64,000 nt of DNA from Cokeromyces recurvatus (lineage: Eukaryota; Mucoromycota; Mucoromycetes; Mucorales; Mucoraceae): positions 682,001 to 746,000 of the forward strand of contig NW_026251390.1 in the NCBI RefSeq assembly GCF_025118155.1, read 5' to 3'. Under the pieces are notes generated by a model. It did no database searches. It saw only the letters and a program-made list of their open reading frames with translations, and had not been told where the DNA came from. This document shows positions 46,721 to 58,002 of the stretch, one piece after another. A program made the position numbers and the translations under genes. Numbering within the stretch: position 1 is the first letter of the stretch; each line of letters begins with the position of its first letter.

Positions 46721-48580
46721 TAAATTAAATATACTTTATCTATACTCTAGTCAGTTATGTTAGATTCGTATAATGAACCCTTGTAAAACTTCTTTGTATA
46801 ACGAGAGTCAATATATTGCATATCTGAGAATTAACATGAGTCTGTTTTAAATGATAGGCTTTATAATAACACATTGGCGAAAAAGCATTGTCTGCTGATA
46901 ATGATTGCTTTCTTTCATAGATGTCTTGTATTTTTTGTTTTATACATCATAGTAAATTGACTATAAAAGAGTCAGAATAATAATAATAATAAAGATGTCG
47001 TATTTTGTGATATACTTTTTATATGATTTTTTTTTTCAACATGTATACATATTCTTAACTCAGTGTTTATCATGAGCTCTCTCTAATAAACAAGAGCAAG
47101 AAACGTACTACTGTCTTTATATGGCTTTTCTAATTTTATAGCGCTAAAGATAGGTTGAAATATCATCTACTTGTATACCTCAGTTTATGGACAACTATCT
47201 TGAATTATATTAGAAATTCGAAAAACTGGTGATATCCGGTTAAGCAGGTAACTAGATCAAGATAAGACAAAACAAGGGAAATAATACTTATAACTTACTT
47301 TTTCTTTTTTTAGTCAAGAATTATTGGAATAACATTATTCCATTTTACTAACAATACCTAAACATGTATATATCCTAATTTAAGGTAAAATGTCTCTGAA
47401 TAACCCCTTTTGACAGACTCGATACAATCTATATTCAATCAGTGTCAAAGCAACTCATTTAGTAAGTCAAATAGGATAAATAAATAAATAAAAGTAGCTT
47501 TAGCTAAAATTGATGCAATACTTTGTCAAAAAGGGTTTGTATACGTTTATATTACATGCTATATACCAGCTGTGTAATAGCCAGTTTAAATTGAGTTCAT
47601 TGAAACTGGATGAATTGTACTAAAAGGTCTCCTTTTTTTTTGTTTTGTGATTTTTATCTAATTGGGTAGCATTTTCCATGAGATCGACTACATTCAGTAC
47701 GAGAAAATTATTCCTCCCTCCCTCACACACTCACCTGGACCACGGTCTTTGATGGACTGATTACTTACTTACTTCACATCCAGCTCCTTCCTTTTTTTTT
47801 TTTTTACTATTCTCATGAAATGGGCTTATTTCGCTTTTCCTACTTGCCAATGCAGATAATCAACTAAATTGAACTTAAATGTAATAACTGCCTCAGATAC
47901 TTGCAGGATTTAGTAAAAGAAACTAATAATAAATAATATATTTTTCATAATACTAAAAGATCTAAAATTGGTTTTTCGCTTCATCCAAAAAAAAAAAAAA
48001 AAAAAAAAAAAAAAGATAAATACAGTATCTGAGTTTTAAAGTATATGAATATATACATGTATTTTCTTTTAATAAAAAATAAATTCATTACCCGCATGAT
48101 AAAGAAGCTTGTTAAAAGATGGCAACCATGGTAAAGTTATAAAATACTAAACGCCCGTTAATGGTTTCTGTAAAAAATAGATATATGTAAATAACGAGTC
48201 TTATATTATGAAAATAAACATACTATATAACAATTAAAAAAATTTATAACCTCCCTCTTTTTTTTTTTTTAACACGATTATTGGTTTTTAATTACGCGTT
48301 CTTTTTTTTCCAAATCATTATTATTCGAGAGTTTAATTAGCATCATCATCACCACTTCTTTTAACGAGTTTTAAACTCAAAAAAAGGGAGTCTTTTTATT
48401 TGTTTATTTGTTGCAGATGTTACATACGATTAAAGAATTTTATTTAAAAAAAAAAATTAAAAAATGACCAATGACCACATAGCATTTATATATGTTGTTT
48501 TGCCCTGGTCAGATCACTATGGAAAAAAAAAAGGAAAGAAAAACCCTTTGGGGATAAAAGGGAAAATGTTAAAGTATATG
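46721..48580. other. Intergenic, no gene seen
   Basis: AT-rich with A runs (about 47987-48014). I found no recognisable coding remnant, although the earlier part may hold more of relic 4. Confidence 0.5.
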
Positions 48581-48899
48581 TATAAGTGATGATAATTAAC
48601 TATCAGAAATTCGTTGCTGTATTGAAAGAAGATGATGGTCAGAGGGTTCAGAGATTTGGGAGCGAGCTAGATAGTCCATCTCCAAGCAGAATGGCACATA
48701 TAGAAGGCCAGCGTATGAGTCAGGCATCAATTAATTTTTTCACTTTCTTCGTATGGAATGTTGATGGTAATAGATTCAAGAGATAAGAGAGTAGATCTTC
48801 AATAGATTTAGGTATCTGAAGGCGGTTATGCATATGCAAACAAGAATAATAATGTGAGCGTGTGAAGAGTTCATTTGGTGGAAGAGGCAGGCTTGGGGT

Positions 48900-49995
48900 T
48901 TATTCATCAGTGAATTAAAAAGATATGAAGCGTTCGATATCAAAAAATATGCTGAAAAAGACTTTTACATACAAGTTTTTTCGTCACTTGTACAACACAT
49001 GAAGAAGTTGCCACCTACAAAATCAACTAAAACCACAGAGTTTAGAAATCTGATTAAGAAATACTTGAACGAATAGTGTAAATTATGTGGCTATACCCCC
49101 TCATAGAATTGAAATAGTCTCAACAAAATTGCTGCATACGAGTGTGCAAAGATAGATACTGCCTACAAAAACGGCATCATGCTGCAATTTGGCAATAAGC
49201 TTAGAATGTTCGTAAATTTACTTACACAGCAAAAAGACAGAACAGCGTTAAGGAGAAAAATATTGAAAAGGCAAAAAGTGGCTGAAGAAGAGATTTAAAA
49301 AAATCATTAAAAACGAGATAACACAACCTTGCACTCAATTGAAATTATCAGTTGCTTCAGGAAATATCCAGAATTTACCTGTAGATCAGTTAATCGAAGA
49401 AGCGATCACACACATACGAGATTTTTTTTGGCATTTACAGTTCACAATATAAATCCAAGAACAACAACATTTATTATGTCTGCAAAGCAAATCCTACTTG
49501 CTCACTTAAAAACATATTATAAATTAGCTGGTTTGTGTGAACGTTTAGGTTTCAAATCATTCGCATGCTTCTCATTGAGGCGAACTCATACACCATGTTA
49601 TGTCAAGAACCCTCGACCGCATATACGAGGCAAGTATCCAGTAGTTGAGTGCCACGGCCTATTACGGTAAACATCAATCTTATTTTATTTTTATTTTTTT
49701 TTTTTTTAAAAAAAACAATTTCTTATATTTTCTTTCGCTAGATGTACAAATCAAAAATGTTTAGTGCCTTCTCAACTCTGGAACAGAGACTTGACCGCCG
49801 TTTTGAATTTTAGAGATATTGTGTTAAGCCACAGGTAAGCCCTTGGTCGCCCCTCTAGATTCAAAAGGGAAACATCAAAACGTGATTCAACAAGCACCAC
49901 CACCTCCACTTCCAAAAAAAGTCCGCTCTATGCCTCCCAACGACGGTTCTCCTGAGAGAGGAAATACTGATAGAGTAAACGTATGATGCAGGTAA
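48900..49995 (+). pseudogene. Fanzor/TnpB-like nuclease, internally deleted (relic B)
   Basis: N-terminal remnants are ELKRYEAFDIKKYAEKDFYI and FRNLIKKYLNE, then LNKIAAYECAKIDTAYKNGI, LQFGNKLRMFVNLLTQQKDR and PCTQLKLSVASGNIQNLPVD QLIEEAITHIRDFF (about 49326-49430). The C-terminal part follows almost at once: LKTYYKLAGLCERLGFKSFA, NPRPHIRGKYPVVECHGLLR, an intron (GTAAAC...CTAG, 49669-49740), CTNQKC and LWNRDLTAVLNFRDIVLSHR. RuvC-I is missing and the LIDEF Glu region is replaced by FACFSLRR, so the copy is dead. The zinc ribbon and RuvC-III Asp (49788-49790) look intact. A frame continuing PPLPKKVRSMPPNDGSPERG ends at about 49995. This copy is of the same CHGLLRC type as relic 1. Confidence 0.75.
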
Positions 49996-50070
49996 CTTAC
50001 ATACATACACTTGATTGTCCGAAAACTGATTCTTTTTTTTTTTGTCTAATTTCCCTTTTTGTTTCGTCCA

Positions 50071-50149
50071 AAAAAGGTAAGCTAAACATCTGAAATTTAA
50101 TTTTGATTCGTCCAAAAAAAAACTAACATCGTCTGGATTTGAAGTGTAA
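50071..50149 (+). repeat. Shared 3' tail of Fanzor-like element, copy B
   Basis: Near match to 30611-30692 (blocks listed there), starting about 75 bases after the relic B stop. TTCGTCCAAAAAA occurs twice within about 40 bases (50072 and 50107). Confidence 0.7.
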
Positions 50150-50264
50150 TGATAATGCGATAAACATTTGTATATGTTTGTGCGTGAGTGTTTATATCAT
50201 ATTAAAACTCCTCTATTAAAATATTATTTTACTTGCCCTTCCTCTTTCTCCTTCTCTTTCTCTT

Positions 50265-50300
<36 letters not shown>

Positions 50301-50514
50301 CGTTCTTCTTCTATTCTACTCCTTCTTTCTTACTCTCTTCTGTATATCTCTATTATAACAACGATTACGGGTAAGCTTTTAGTTATATAATAATAACATA
50401 TTTTAAAGAGTAAAAAAAAAAAAAAAAAAAAAAAGATAGTTTACATAAAATATATTAATAAATACTAGATGCTTTTACTATTTAGAGTGGAATGTATATA
50501 GTATAAAAGGAGAG

Positions 50515-51445
50515 ATGTATTCACAGCAACAACATTCAATTCAACCCTATCAAGTGATAGATACAAATAATATCAATTATACAGCACAGCCGCCTCCTCC
50601 TCCTCCTCCCCATCATCATCAACAATGTAACTATTCACTTGTACCACCTGAACCTATACCCAGCGCCACAGATACTCAGCCAACATCACCTTTATCTATT
50701 CCTGAATTAGCAGATTTTGCATCTAGTATGGTTTATTTAATGTGGCATGCTAGAAGACCTTCTGTAATGGCATTACATGAAATATCCAGAATTTTCCAAG
50801 CCATTCATACAACAGAAGATACAAATTTAGATCATCAAAGAGAGACAGCGAATATAGCTAATCGAACAAGTAGTTCATTTAAAAAGTTTTGTAAGCAGGT
50901 AACTAATAATAATAAGAGGGAAAAGAGAGAAAAAAAAAAGTAATTATATAAATAATTATATAGGTTCTGTCAGCCACACAACTATCAGAATCAGTTATAC
51001 TATTATCATTAAAATATATTGCCATGTTATTACAGAATAATCCAAGTATACAGGGAGCAGAAGGATCTGAATATCGATTATTCACAGTAGCATTAATGTT
51101 AGGTAAAGTAAAGTAAAGCAAAGTAAATTTTATTTTAATTGTATTTACCCTTTTCCTTTATAAATATTTATAGCCAATAAATTCTTGGATGATAATACAT
51201 TTACAAATAAAACCTGGTCAGAAGTGAGCGGAATGAAAGTAACAGATTTAAATATCATGGAATTAGAATTCCTGGATGTATTAGAATTCAAATTATTTAT
51301 CCGTAAAGATGAATTTGATAGATGGAAAACGGCTCTTTTATTATTTAGAAGTCAACTTCAAAATGCAGATAAAATTCAAAAACAAGAACAACAACAAAAG
51401 TTAATAGAAGAAACATTTAAAGGCATTGTTCTTCCAAATACTCAA

Positions 51446-51486
<41 letters not shown>

Positions 51487-51949
51487 ACAGCAGCAGCAGC
51501 AGCAACAATTTCAATATTTACTTATGTTATCTAAAGCTCAATTACCTCATTTCCCTACTCAACCATTTACTCGTCCATTAACTCGTGTTCCATTACGTAT
51601 ACCAGTTCAACCTGTTTGGAGAAATCATAATGACACTAGTAACAATCATCAACAAAATTCTTTTTATTCAACAAATACAACAGGATATAGTACTCATGAT
51701 TATTACAAACCAATTTATGATAATTACACTTTAAATCAATCACAAGGAATTGTATCTACTACTAATCATGATACTCTTTATCAACAACATATGATATATG
51801 ATAAACAACCTATTTCAACAATGAATACTCCATCCACTCATCGACTTTCATATTCCAATGCAGCTTTATATACTTCTTCTACTGTCAATCCAATTCACAC
51901 TACACCGTATTATAAAGTAACTTCTATAAATAACATGGAACCTTATTAT

Positions 51950-51985
<36 letters not shown>

Positions 51986-52462
51986 CAACACACATCGTTT
52001 TATCAACAGCCTTCTTCTTCTACAATCGATTATACTTCTTATAATATGACTACTACTGGGTCGAATGATCTCTATTCACGAGTACAACAACAAATAGCTG
52101 CTTATCAATTGGTAAGTAAATAAATAAATAAATAAAAAAGTGATTTACTAATTCTTATTATTCTCATATATAAAAAGCCATCTACAACAAATACTACTTA
52201 CAGACCCTCTTCTATTCAACAAAATCAAACTATGTACTATAATAATACCAATAATACTATTACTAATATTTATACTACTACTACTACTGCTAATACTAAT
52301 ACCACTAATACTACTACCATTACTACCAATAATTATAATAATAATACCAATAATAATAATAATAATTATAATAATAATAATAATAATACAACAAGAAAAT
52401 ACAATGGACCAGTGCCAGAAGATCCATTCACTGCCATTGAATCTTATCGAAATCATCATTGA
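50515..52462 (+). CDS. PHO80-like cyclin with poly-Gln and Asn-rich tail
   Basis: Exon 1 (50515-50898) encodes a Pro/Gln/His-rich N-terminus and LADFASSMVYLMWHARRPSV. The cyclin box continues in exon 2 (from 50964; QLSESVILLSLKYIAMLL) and exon 3 with ANKFLDDNTFTNKTWSEVSG MKVTDLNIMELEFLDVLEFK LFIRKDEFDRW, the Pcl/Pho80 pattern. The YLDDNTYTN-type segment contacts a Pho85-class CDK. The long C-terminal part has two CAG/CAA tracts (about 51445-51507 and 51949-51990; 26 and 12 Gln), and after an intron a Thr/Asn-rich last exon ending ESYRNHH. The cyclin gives its CDK substrate choice in phosphate, polarity or cell-cycle control; which one cannot be told. A TATAAAAGG motif lies just before the ATG (50502-50510). 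Confidence 0.87.
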
Positions 52463-52601
52463 TGACAATATAATAATAAAAGAGAGATATCCTTGTAAAT
52501 AATAGAATCATAGACATGTTAATTACATGTTATTCTCCTTATAAATAAATCAGATGATAGTAATTTATTAATCAGTCTTAAAAAAAAAGGAGAATTATTT
52601 A

Positions 52602-52604
<3 letters not shown>

Positions 52605-52646
<42 letters not shown>
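52605..52646 (+). repeat. 42-base T homopolymer
   Basis: T run between the cyclin stop and the next gene. Confidence 0.9.
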
Positions 52647-52835
52647 CTTTTTGAAATGGTCATGTAAATAAGAAGGGAGGACGACGAAAGATAAAAAAGA
52701 TCATATGCGTATAGATTTTACTTGTCAGCAGACTTCAAATAACAATAATAATAAAATATTATTTTATTTTTCTTTCTTTCTTTCTTTCTTTCTTTTCTTT
52801 TGTTTTCCTTTCCTTTTCTTTTTCCTTGTAAAAAT

Positions 52836-53690
52836 ATGTCATTTAATTCAATGGATTTATTATCAATCTCTTGTCAAAGTTTAGAATCAATTGAACAAGA
52901 AATTAGACTGGCAACTATTTGGACTGGTATATAAATGTATTTTTTTTTTCTTTTTTTTCTTTTCTTTTTTTTTCTTTTTAATAAATACATATTCTAATAT
53001 GGAATTAAAGCGTTTAATAAATGTAAGTCTTATATTGAACAAGGTCAAAGATTAGAAAATATAACATGGAGATTATGGCATAAAGATAATAATCCAATTG
53101 ACAACAAAACAATTAAAAAATATATTACTTCGATTTTATTGTCACCTGCCCCTATTGTCGATAACAATCTAGTTCCACAGCAAAGGAAGAAAGAGGATGG
53201 AAGATCACTGTTCTTTTCAAAAGAAGAAAAATTATCTTCCTCATTTTGTAGTAGTGTTGTTTTAATTGAAAATGATAAAAAAGAAGAAGAGAAAAGACAA
53301 CAAAAAGTAAAAATTATTGTTATAGATGACGACGACGACGACGACGATGAATATGACGATGATGAAGACGACGACGACGAAGAAGAAGAAGAAGAGGAGG
53401 AGGAGGATATTTTTTATGAATTTAAAAAGACACAACCCGTAATACCAACTACACCACGTAAATCTCTTTTATCAGATTTATTCAATAGTAATAAGCCTCC
53501 CTCTTTATTATCATCTTATACAAGTACAAATCATTCTTCATTAATAATTGAAGATAACAATAATATAGTAGCTACAAAGCCATCATGTAATCATTTTTTA
53601 CTTAATAATACGACTAAAATCACTTCTACTACTACTACTAGTAATCACAATGCAACAGAATGGCAGGAATCATTTCATGACTGTTGGTAG
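52836..53690 (+). CDS. GATA_AreA-like (DUF1752) domain protein without visible zinc finger
   Basis: Exon 1 from 52836 encodes MSFNSMDLLSISCQSLESIE QEIRLATIWT; an intron (GTATAT...AAAG) is followed by AFNKCKSYIEQGQRLENITW RLWHKD. The segment G-x-R-L-E-N-x-T/S-W-R-L-W is the hallmark of the fungal GATA_AreA/DUF1752 domain found in nitrogen regulators and in stand-alone proteins. The rest is low complexity: a run of Asp then Glu (about residues 110-140, IDDDDDDDDEYDDDED...EEEEEE), a Ser/Asn-rich region, and the end WQESFHDCW. No GATA zinc finger (C-x2-C-x17-C-x2-C) follows, so a DNA-binding role is unproven. Role by analogy: nitrogen-signalling adaptor. Confidence 0.75.
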
Positions 53691-53868
53691 TACATGTATA
53701 AACATATATATATTTATATATATGTATATGTATATATCTGTATATGTATATATATTTATATGTATATTTATTTATATGTTTATAGTATACACATATTGCA
53801 TTTTATTATATATAATAAACTATACATACATACACACACATATATATATGTATACATATTTACGCGTA

Positions 53869-55494
53869 TTACCATCCTTGCCAACCTTCTACATTGGATT
53901 CAAACAATTCATCTTCTCCACCTTCTATCACTTGACAAATAGGTGTAAAAGAAGATCGATTTGATTCTGTAATATAGTTTTGAGCATATTCAAGTCCATG
54001 TTTACGTTCTTTACGGCTTGCTTTATGTCCAATCCAAACATAAACTTGATGTCCAACATCAAATATAAATACATCATGTGTATCAAACATATCCTTTGTA
54101 ATCCTACTCTCTTCAGCTACCATTTCAAATTTCAAATGTCCCATGCCAAAAGGTCCAGAACTACTAAGTCTCAATAATTTCTTGATTTGAACTTGTTCTT
54201 CTTCTTCTTCTTCTTCATTCTCATCTTTTTCAACAATAGGTCCATTAGATCCAAGTGCATCAAAGAAATCATGTTCACCACTTGTATTTTGTTCTGTATA
54301 AATATATATATATAAAGGATAAATTCATTCTAATTGTTTGTTTTTATTTATTTATTTCTGGGCTTACCAACAATAATCATGTCTCCTTTACCGTGTCTTT
54401 CTGAAATCAATTGAGAAATAAATTCAGCCGCTTTTGCTTTTTCAATACCTTGACATGCTTCACCTTGCCATTGATAGATAAGATCTCCAGTATCTAAGAT
54501 AAAGACAGCAGTGGATCGTAGACTTTGATAACTAAGAAGAACCTCTGAGATGACGACTGCATTACGAGTGCGTGTTCCTTCTAAATGTTTGGGTCGATGA
54601 ACTCGTAAAAGTCGTGTTGGAAACTCTTCTTCTTCTTCTACATGATGAAAGCCACTAGCGAACCCACCTTGTAAATAGATAATAGATTTAAAATAACTAG
54701 AGAATAATCTTGATTCACGATATTGTACTTCACGATACTGAGTAGCTATAGTATCCAAATCTGATACATATATAAAGTATAATGTTATATATATATATAT
54801 ATATATTTATATACATTTTCATTTTTTTTTCTAAACGTTACAATCATCTAATTCAACTGTCTTATAAGCAGCAGTGCCAGCTTCATCTTGACTAGTTTCT
54901 AAACCAAGCCAGAAATGAATATGATGAGTCAAGCTTTCTCTATTTTCTTTTTTAAAAGACTTTGTATATATATATATATATGTATATAAATTAGAAAATG
55001 AGAAATATATATAATGGCATAGATAGATAGATACCTTTAGGATAATATAACTATCTCCTATATATACACATATAAAAAAAAAATCATTTAATTTAATTTA
55101 ATTTAATTTAATTACACACAAGTTACCTTGATAAAACTTTCCATATTGACTTGAAGGTACAGCCACTAAATTAAAATTTTGTACACGCCAAACCCATAAA
55201 CCACTGTGTAGAATTAGAAAAAAAAAAAATAAAATAAAATAAAATAAAAATTATTTAAAGAATAAATTGTATTTTACGTTTCATGTCCAATAGGTGAACC
55301 TTCATAGTTCCAAGCTGTTTCAAGCGCCCCTTCTTCTTTTCGATGCTGCCTTTCAAGTTCAGAACCAAAATTGGCCAAGTTGGTTTCTTCAAGTTCTAAC
55401 AACAACAAAGTTTAATAAATAAGGCTATTGTATACATTTTATTATTATTATTCATCGAGTTTCTATTTTTACTCCAAGTTGAATTCTTAAGCAT
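53869..55494 (-). CDS. Severin/gelsolin-family actin-severing protein
   Basis: The predicted start at 55494 gives MLKNSTW and, across an intron, [20 protein letters not shown], then [37 protein letters not shown]. Later exons contain the gelsolin motifs [68 protein letters not shown] and [25 protein letters not shown], ending SNVEGWQGW. This makes three gelsolin repeats, the severin/fragmin layout. A Glu-rich insertion ([12 protein letters not shown]) lies before the last repeat. The protein cuts and caps actin filaments when calcium is present. Many introns are (AT)n-rich. The first exon is only about 19 coding bases, so the start is moderately certain. Confidence 0.87.
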
Positions 55495-55651
55495 TGCAAA
55501 TCTTTAATATGAAAAAAAAAATGAAAAAAATGAAAAAATGAAAAGAAAAAGAAAAAACACACACACACAAGGTAAAATTAAATCTGTATACATTTATATT
55601 TTTTTTTTATAATACGTTTCACTTATGGATTACATCTAATGCTAAGCCCGA

Positions 55652-56745
55652 TTATTTTCGTTCTTCTAATCGTAGTTTGTCTAAAGCCTCATAACATCTT
55701 TGTGTTAATTGAATCCTTGTTTCTTCCCTCGTTAATTTCCCTTCCTTCCAGGCTTTAATAATATCCGAATAATCAATCGGTTCACCAAAGATAATAGTGA
55801 TAGGTTTACCAAAATGAACCCAACGCGTACCATATAAGGGCTTTGCTAAATTCATTCCTTTGTGCCAAATAGGGATCACAATAACTCCTTCCTCCTCGCA
55901 CGAATCCATCAATATCCGTCCAATCCCCCACTTGAATCGAATCATTTCATAATCTGGCTGTTGCGTCACTTTTGATTCTGGAAAGACATGAATCCAACCA
56001 TTTTTATTTAATTTTTGAATAGCAAAGTCAACACCAGGTTGATATATGCCCGCTCCTCTTATAGTTGGGATCGTTTGTCCAAGAGCGAAAAAGAATGATT
56101 TAAAACTAGTTGAAATAGTATATATTATAAACTTTTTATTTATTTATTTATTTATTTATCGCTATCACACTTTTCATATACTTACATAGAAGTAAAACAT
56201 ATATCCGCAGCTCCTAAAGTCCAACGCATGTTTTGTATTGAAAATAAAGTCTTTATTGGCAAGACCCCCCATAAAAGAGGATCATCTAATACAGACTCAT
56301 GATTGGAAACTAAATTAGAATCAAGTCTTTATCTTGAGTCGTTCATCATTATGATCGAGTTTCTTATCCCTTTATTATTATTATTATTACCTGTTACAAT
56401 GCCTTTTTTTCGATTAGGATCATAAAGAATATTTAGAAAACGATCAAGATTATACACTTTATAATGACTAAGATGAAGAAAACCTTTTGCTAATAATCCT
56501 GTAATGCCAATAATGACAGTACTTGTCATGGACCATCCCGTTGACATGTCTTCATTGATGGGAACAGTAAACCGTTTAAGCACGGGCTTAGGTATTTTTT
56601 CCCAAACAAAGGGTGGAGGAATATAAGGGGTAATAGGGGTTGGATTGGTGACAACAGGCTTATAATACCAATAAGTAGCTCCAAATGCTACTGTAGTTAA
56701 TAATCCCAGCTTTTTTTTACTTAATTTGAAAAAATTACATGACAT
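55652..56745 (-). CDS. taz1: Tafazzin-family acyltransferase (cardiolipin remodelling)
   Basis: Three exons. The N-terminus MSCNFFKLSKKKLGLLTTVA FGATYWYY has a membrane-associating segment, then WSMTSTVIIGITGLLAKGFL and, across the first intron, VSNHESVLDDPLLWGVLP. NHESVLD is the acyltransferase H-x4-D motif. The RW-T-L-G-A-A-D-I-C-F segment is a tafazzin hallmark, and GWIHVFPESKV is the FPEG-position motif (Ser for Gly). After the last intron comes FKWGIGRILMDSCEEEGVIV IPIWHKGMN. The enzyme moves acyl chains between phospholipids and cardiolipin at mitochondrial membranes. The codon for Gly at FPEG reads Ser, as in some family members. A 53-base T run (56784-56836) lies just 5' of the start, reading A in the sense strand. 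Confidence 0.88.
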
Positions 56746-56782
56746 ATTTTTCCATGAAATAAAGAAAAAACGGGGCAGTAAT

Positions 56783-56837
<55 letters not shown>

Positions 56838-56921
56838 AAAAAGAATGTGGTTGTGTAATTTCTGGGCCAATATTGAATTATTAATTTCGTTTATATAAAA
56901 ACAATTCATGTGAGCTCTTCG

Positions 56922-56960
<39 letters not shown>

Positions 56961-57512
56961 GAAAACTCTGGAGATACAATAGAATGAAGAGGAGCTTGTA
57001 TTAAAATAGTGGAAAAGTCTTTATGACAACAATGAAAGCTTTTTTGTATTTCATTATTCATCTATGCATGCTCAAAATATAAAAATAGTAAAAAAAAATA
57101 GAATAACAGTGTGTAATAGCCATAGAACACTACATTAAGCAACATGCGTGGAAATTAGTCTCCTTTATACTTGTATAAATCTCGTATACTGGTGTCACAG
57201 CAAAAAAAAAAAAAGGGGAGTTTAATAAAAATAGTAAATATGATCCCAGATTATAGATATTCATTATTTGACAAATGAATATGTACAATGTATATAATTT
57301 TACCCTCTCTTATGAAAATTAAATATAATTAAATAGGAGTGAAATAAGGAGTATATTAAGAATATTCGATACCACGCGAAGAACTATAATTTCTCAAGGT
57401 ACTTTTTTTTTTAAAAAAAAAGAAGGAGAATTTATAAATATCAAAAAAAGGAGGAATGAAAGAGATAACAAAAGTTATTTGTCCCTATGTTTCGAATGAA
57501 AAAAAAAAAAGA
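56746..57512. other. Intergenic with 53-base T run; divergent promoters
   Basis: T runs at 56784-56836 and about 56923-56955. No gene recognised. Confidence 0.6.
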
Positions 57513-57522
57513 TATATAAAAG
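57513..57522 (+). promoter_or_regulatory. TATA box of the small secreted protein gene
   Basis: TATATAAAAG, 60-69 bases before the ATG at 57582, the expected spacing for a short leader. Confidence 0.6.
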
Positions 57523-57581
57523 GAAGCAAAATTTGCTTTTAAAATTTCTCAATAACAATAAACAAAACTAAATAAATAAAA

Positions 57582-57824
57582 ATGAAGTTCTCATCTATCC
57601 TCGCTATTGCTCTCTGTGTTGCTGTCGTCTCTGCTGCTCCTCGTGGTGGTAATAGATATAATAGAGAAGATAACAGCAAGAATGCAAACAAATCTATTCA
57701 TCAATCAATTGGAAGCGTTGGCTCAACTGGAAAGACTGGCCTTTTGAGTGGTGTCCTTGCTGGTGGTGTCCTTGCTAAAAACACTAATTCCAACACTGTT
57801 AATCAACAAGCTAATATTAGTTAA
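57582..57824 (+). CDS. Small secreted protein, unknown function
   Basis: An 80-codon intronless frame. MKFSSILAIALCVAVVSAAP is a clear signal peptide (lysine, hydrophobic core, cleavage about A18/A19). The mature part is about 61 residues, free of Cys, and rich in Asn, Ser and Gly: RGGNRYNREDNSKNANKS, then SIGSVGSTGKTGLLSGVLAG GVLAKNTNSNT. No family is recognised. The C-terminal half is an amphipathic/Gly-rich stretch. Codon use is biased to C-ending and TCT/GTC/CTT codons near the start, and a TATA box and an A-rich leader suggest strong expression. It could be a wall protein or secreted peptide; nothing indicates an effector or toxin. Confidence 0.75.
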   Translation: MKFSSILAIALCVAVVSAAPRGGNRYNREDNSKNANKSIHQSIGSVGSTGKTGLLSGVLAGGVLAKNTNSNTVNQQANIS

Positions 57825-58002
57825 ATACGCGTTTAAATATCCGTCAACTGTGTGCTTTTATACTTTGTCATTCTATTTTTTTTTTTCCTTCTTTCTCTTT
57901 TTTCTTTTTTTTTTTTTAAAAAAAAAGTACCTCCTTTTTTTTTGTTATAGTTCATCAAACTTAATAAATTGTTCACATAAATGTGCTTATTTTATTATAA
58001 TC

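Noticed and set aside
46360..46728. 122-codon plus-strand open frame
   Set aside because: It starts without ATG and contains a run of Lys codons from an A homopolymer. The opposite strand explains the region as a Fanzor-like relic.
50168..50374. Phe/Ser-rich open frame before the cyclin gene
   Set aside because: It is the translation of the pyrimidine-rich, T-run leader; low complexity only.
52148..52468. Ile/Ser-rich minus-strand open frame
   Set aside because: Antisense of the Asn/Thr-rich last exon of the cyclin gene (AAT/ACT repeats).
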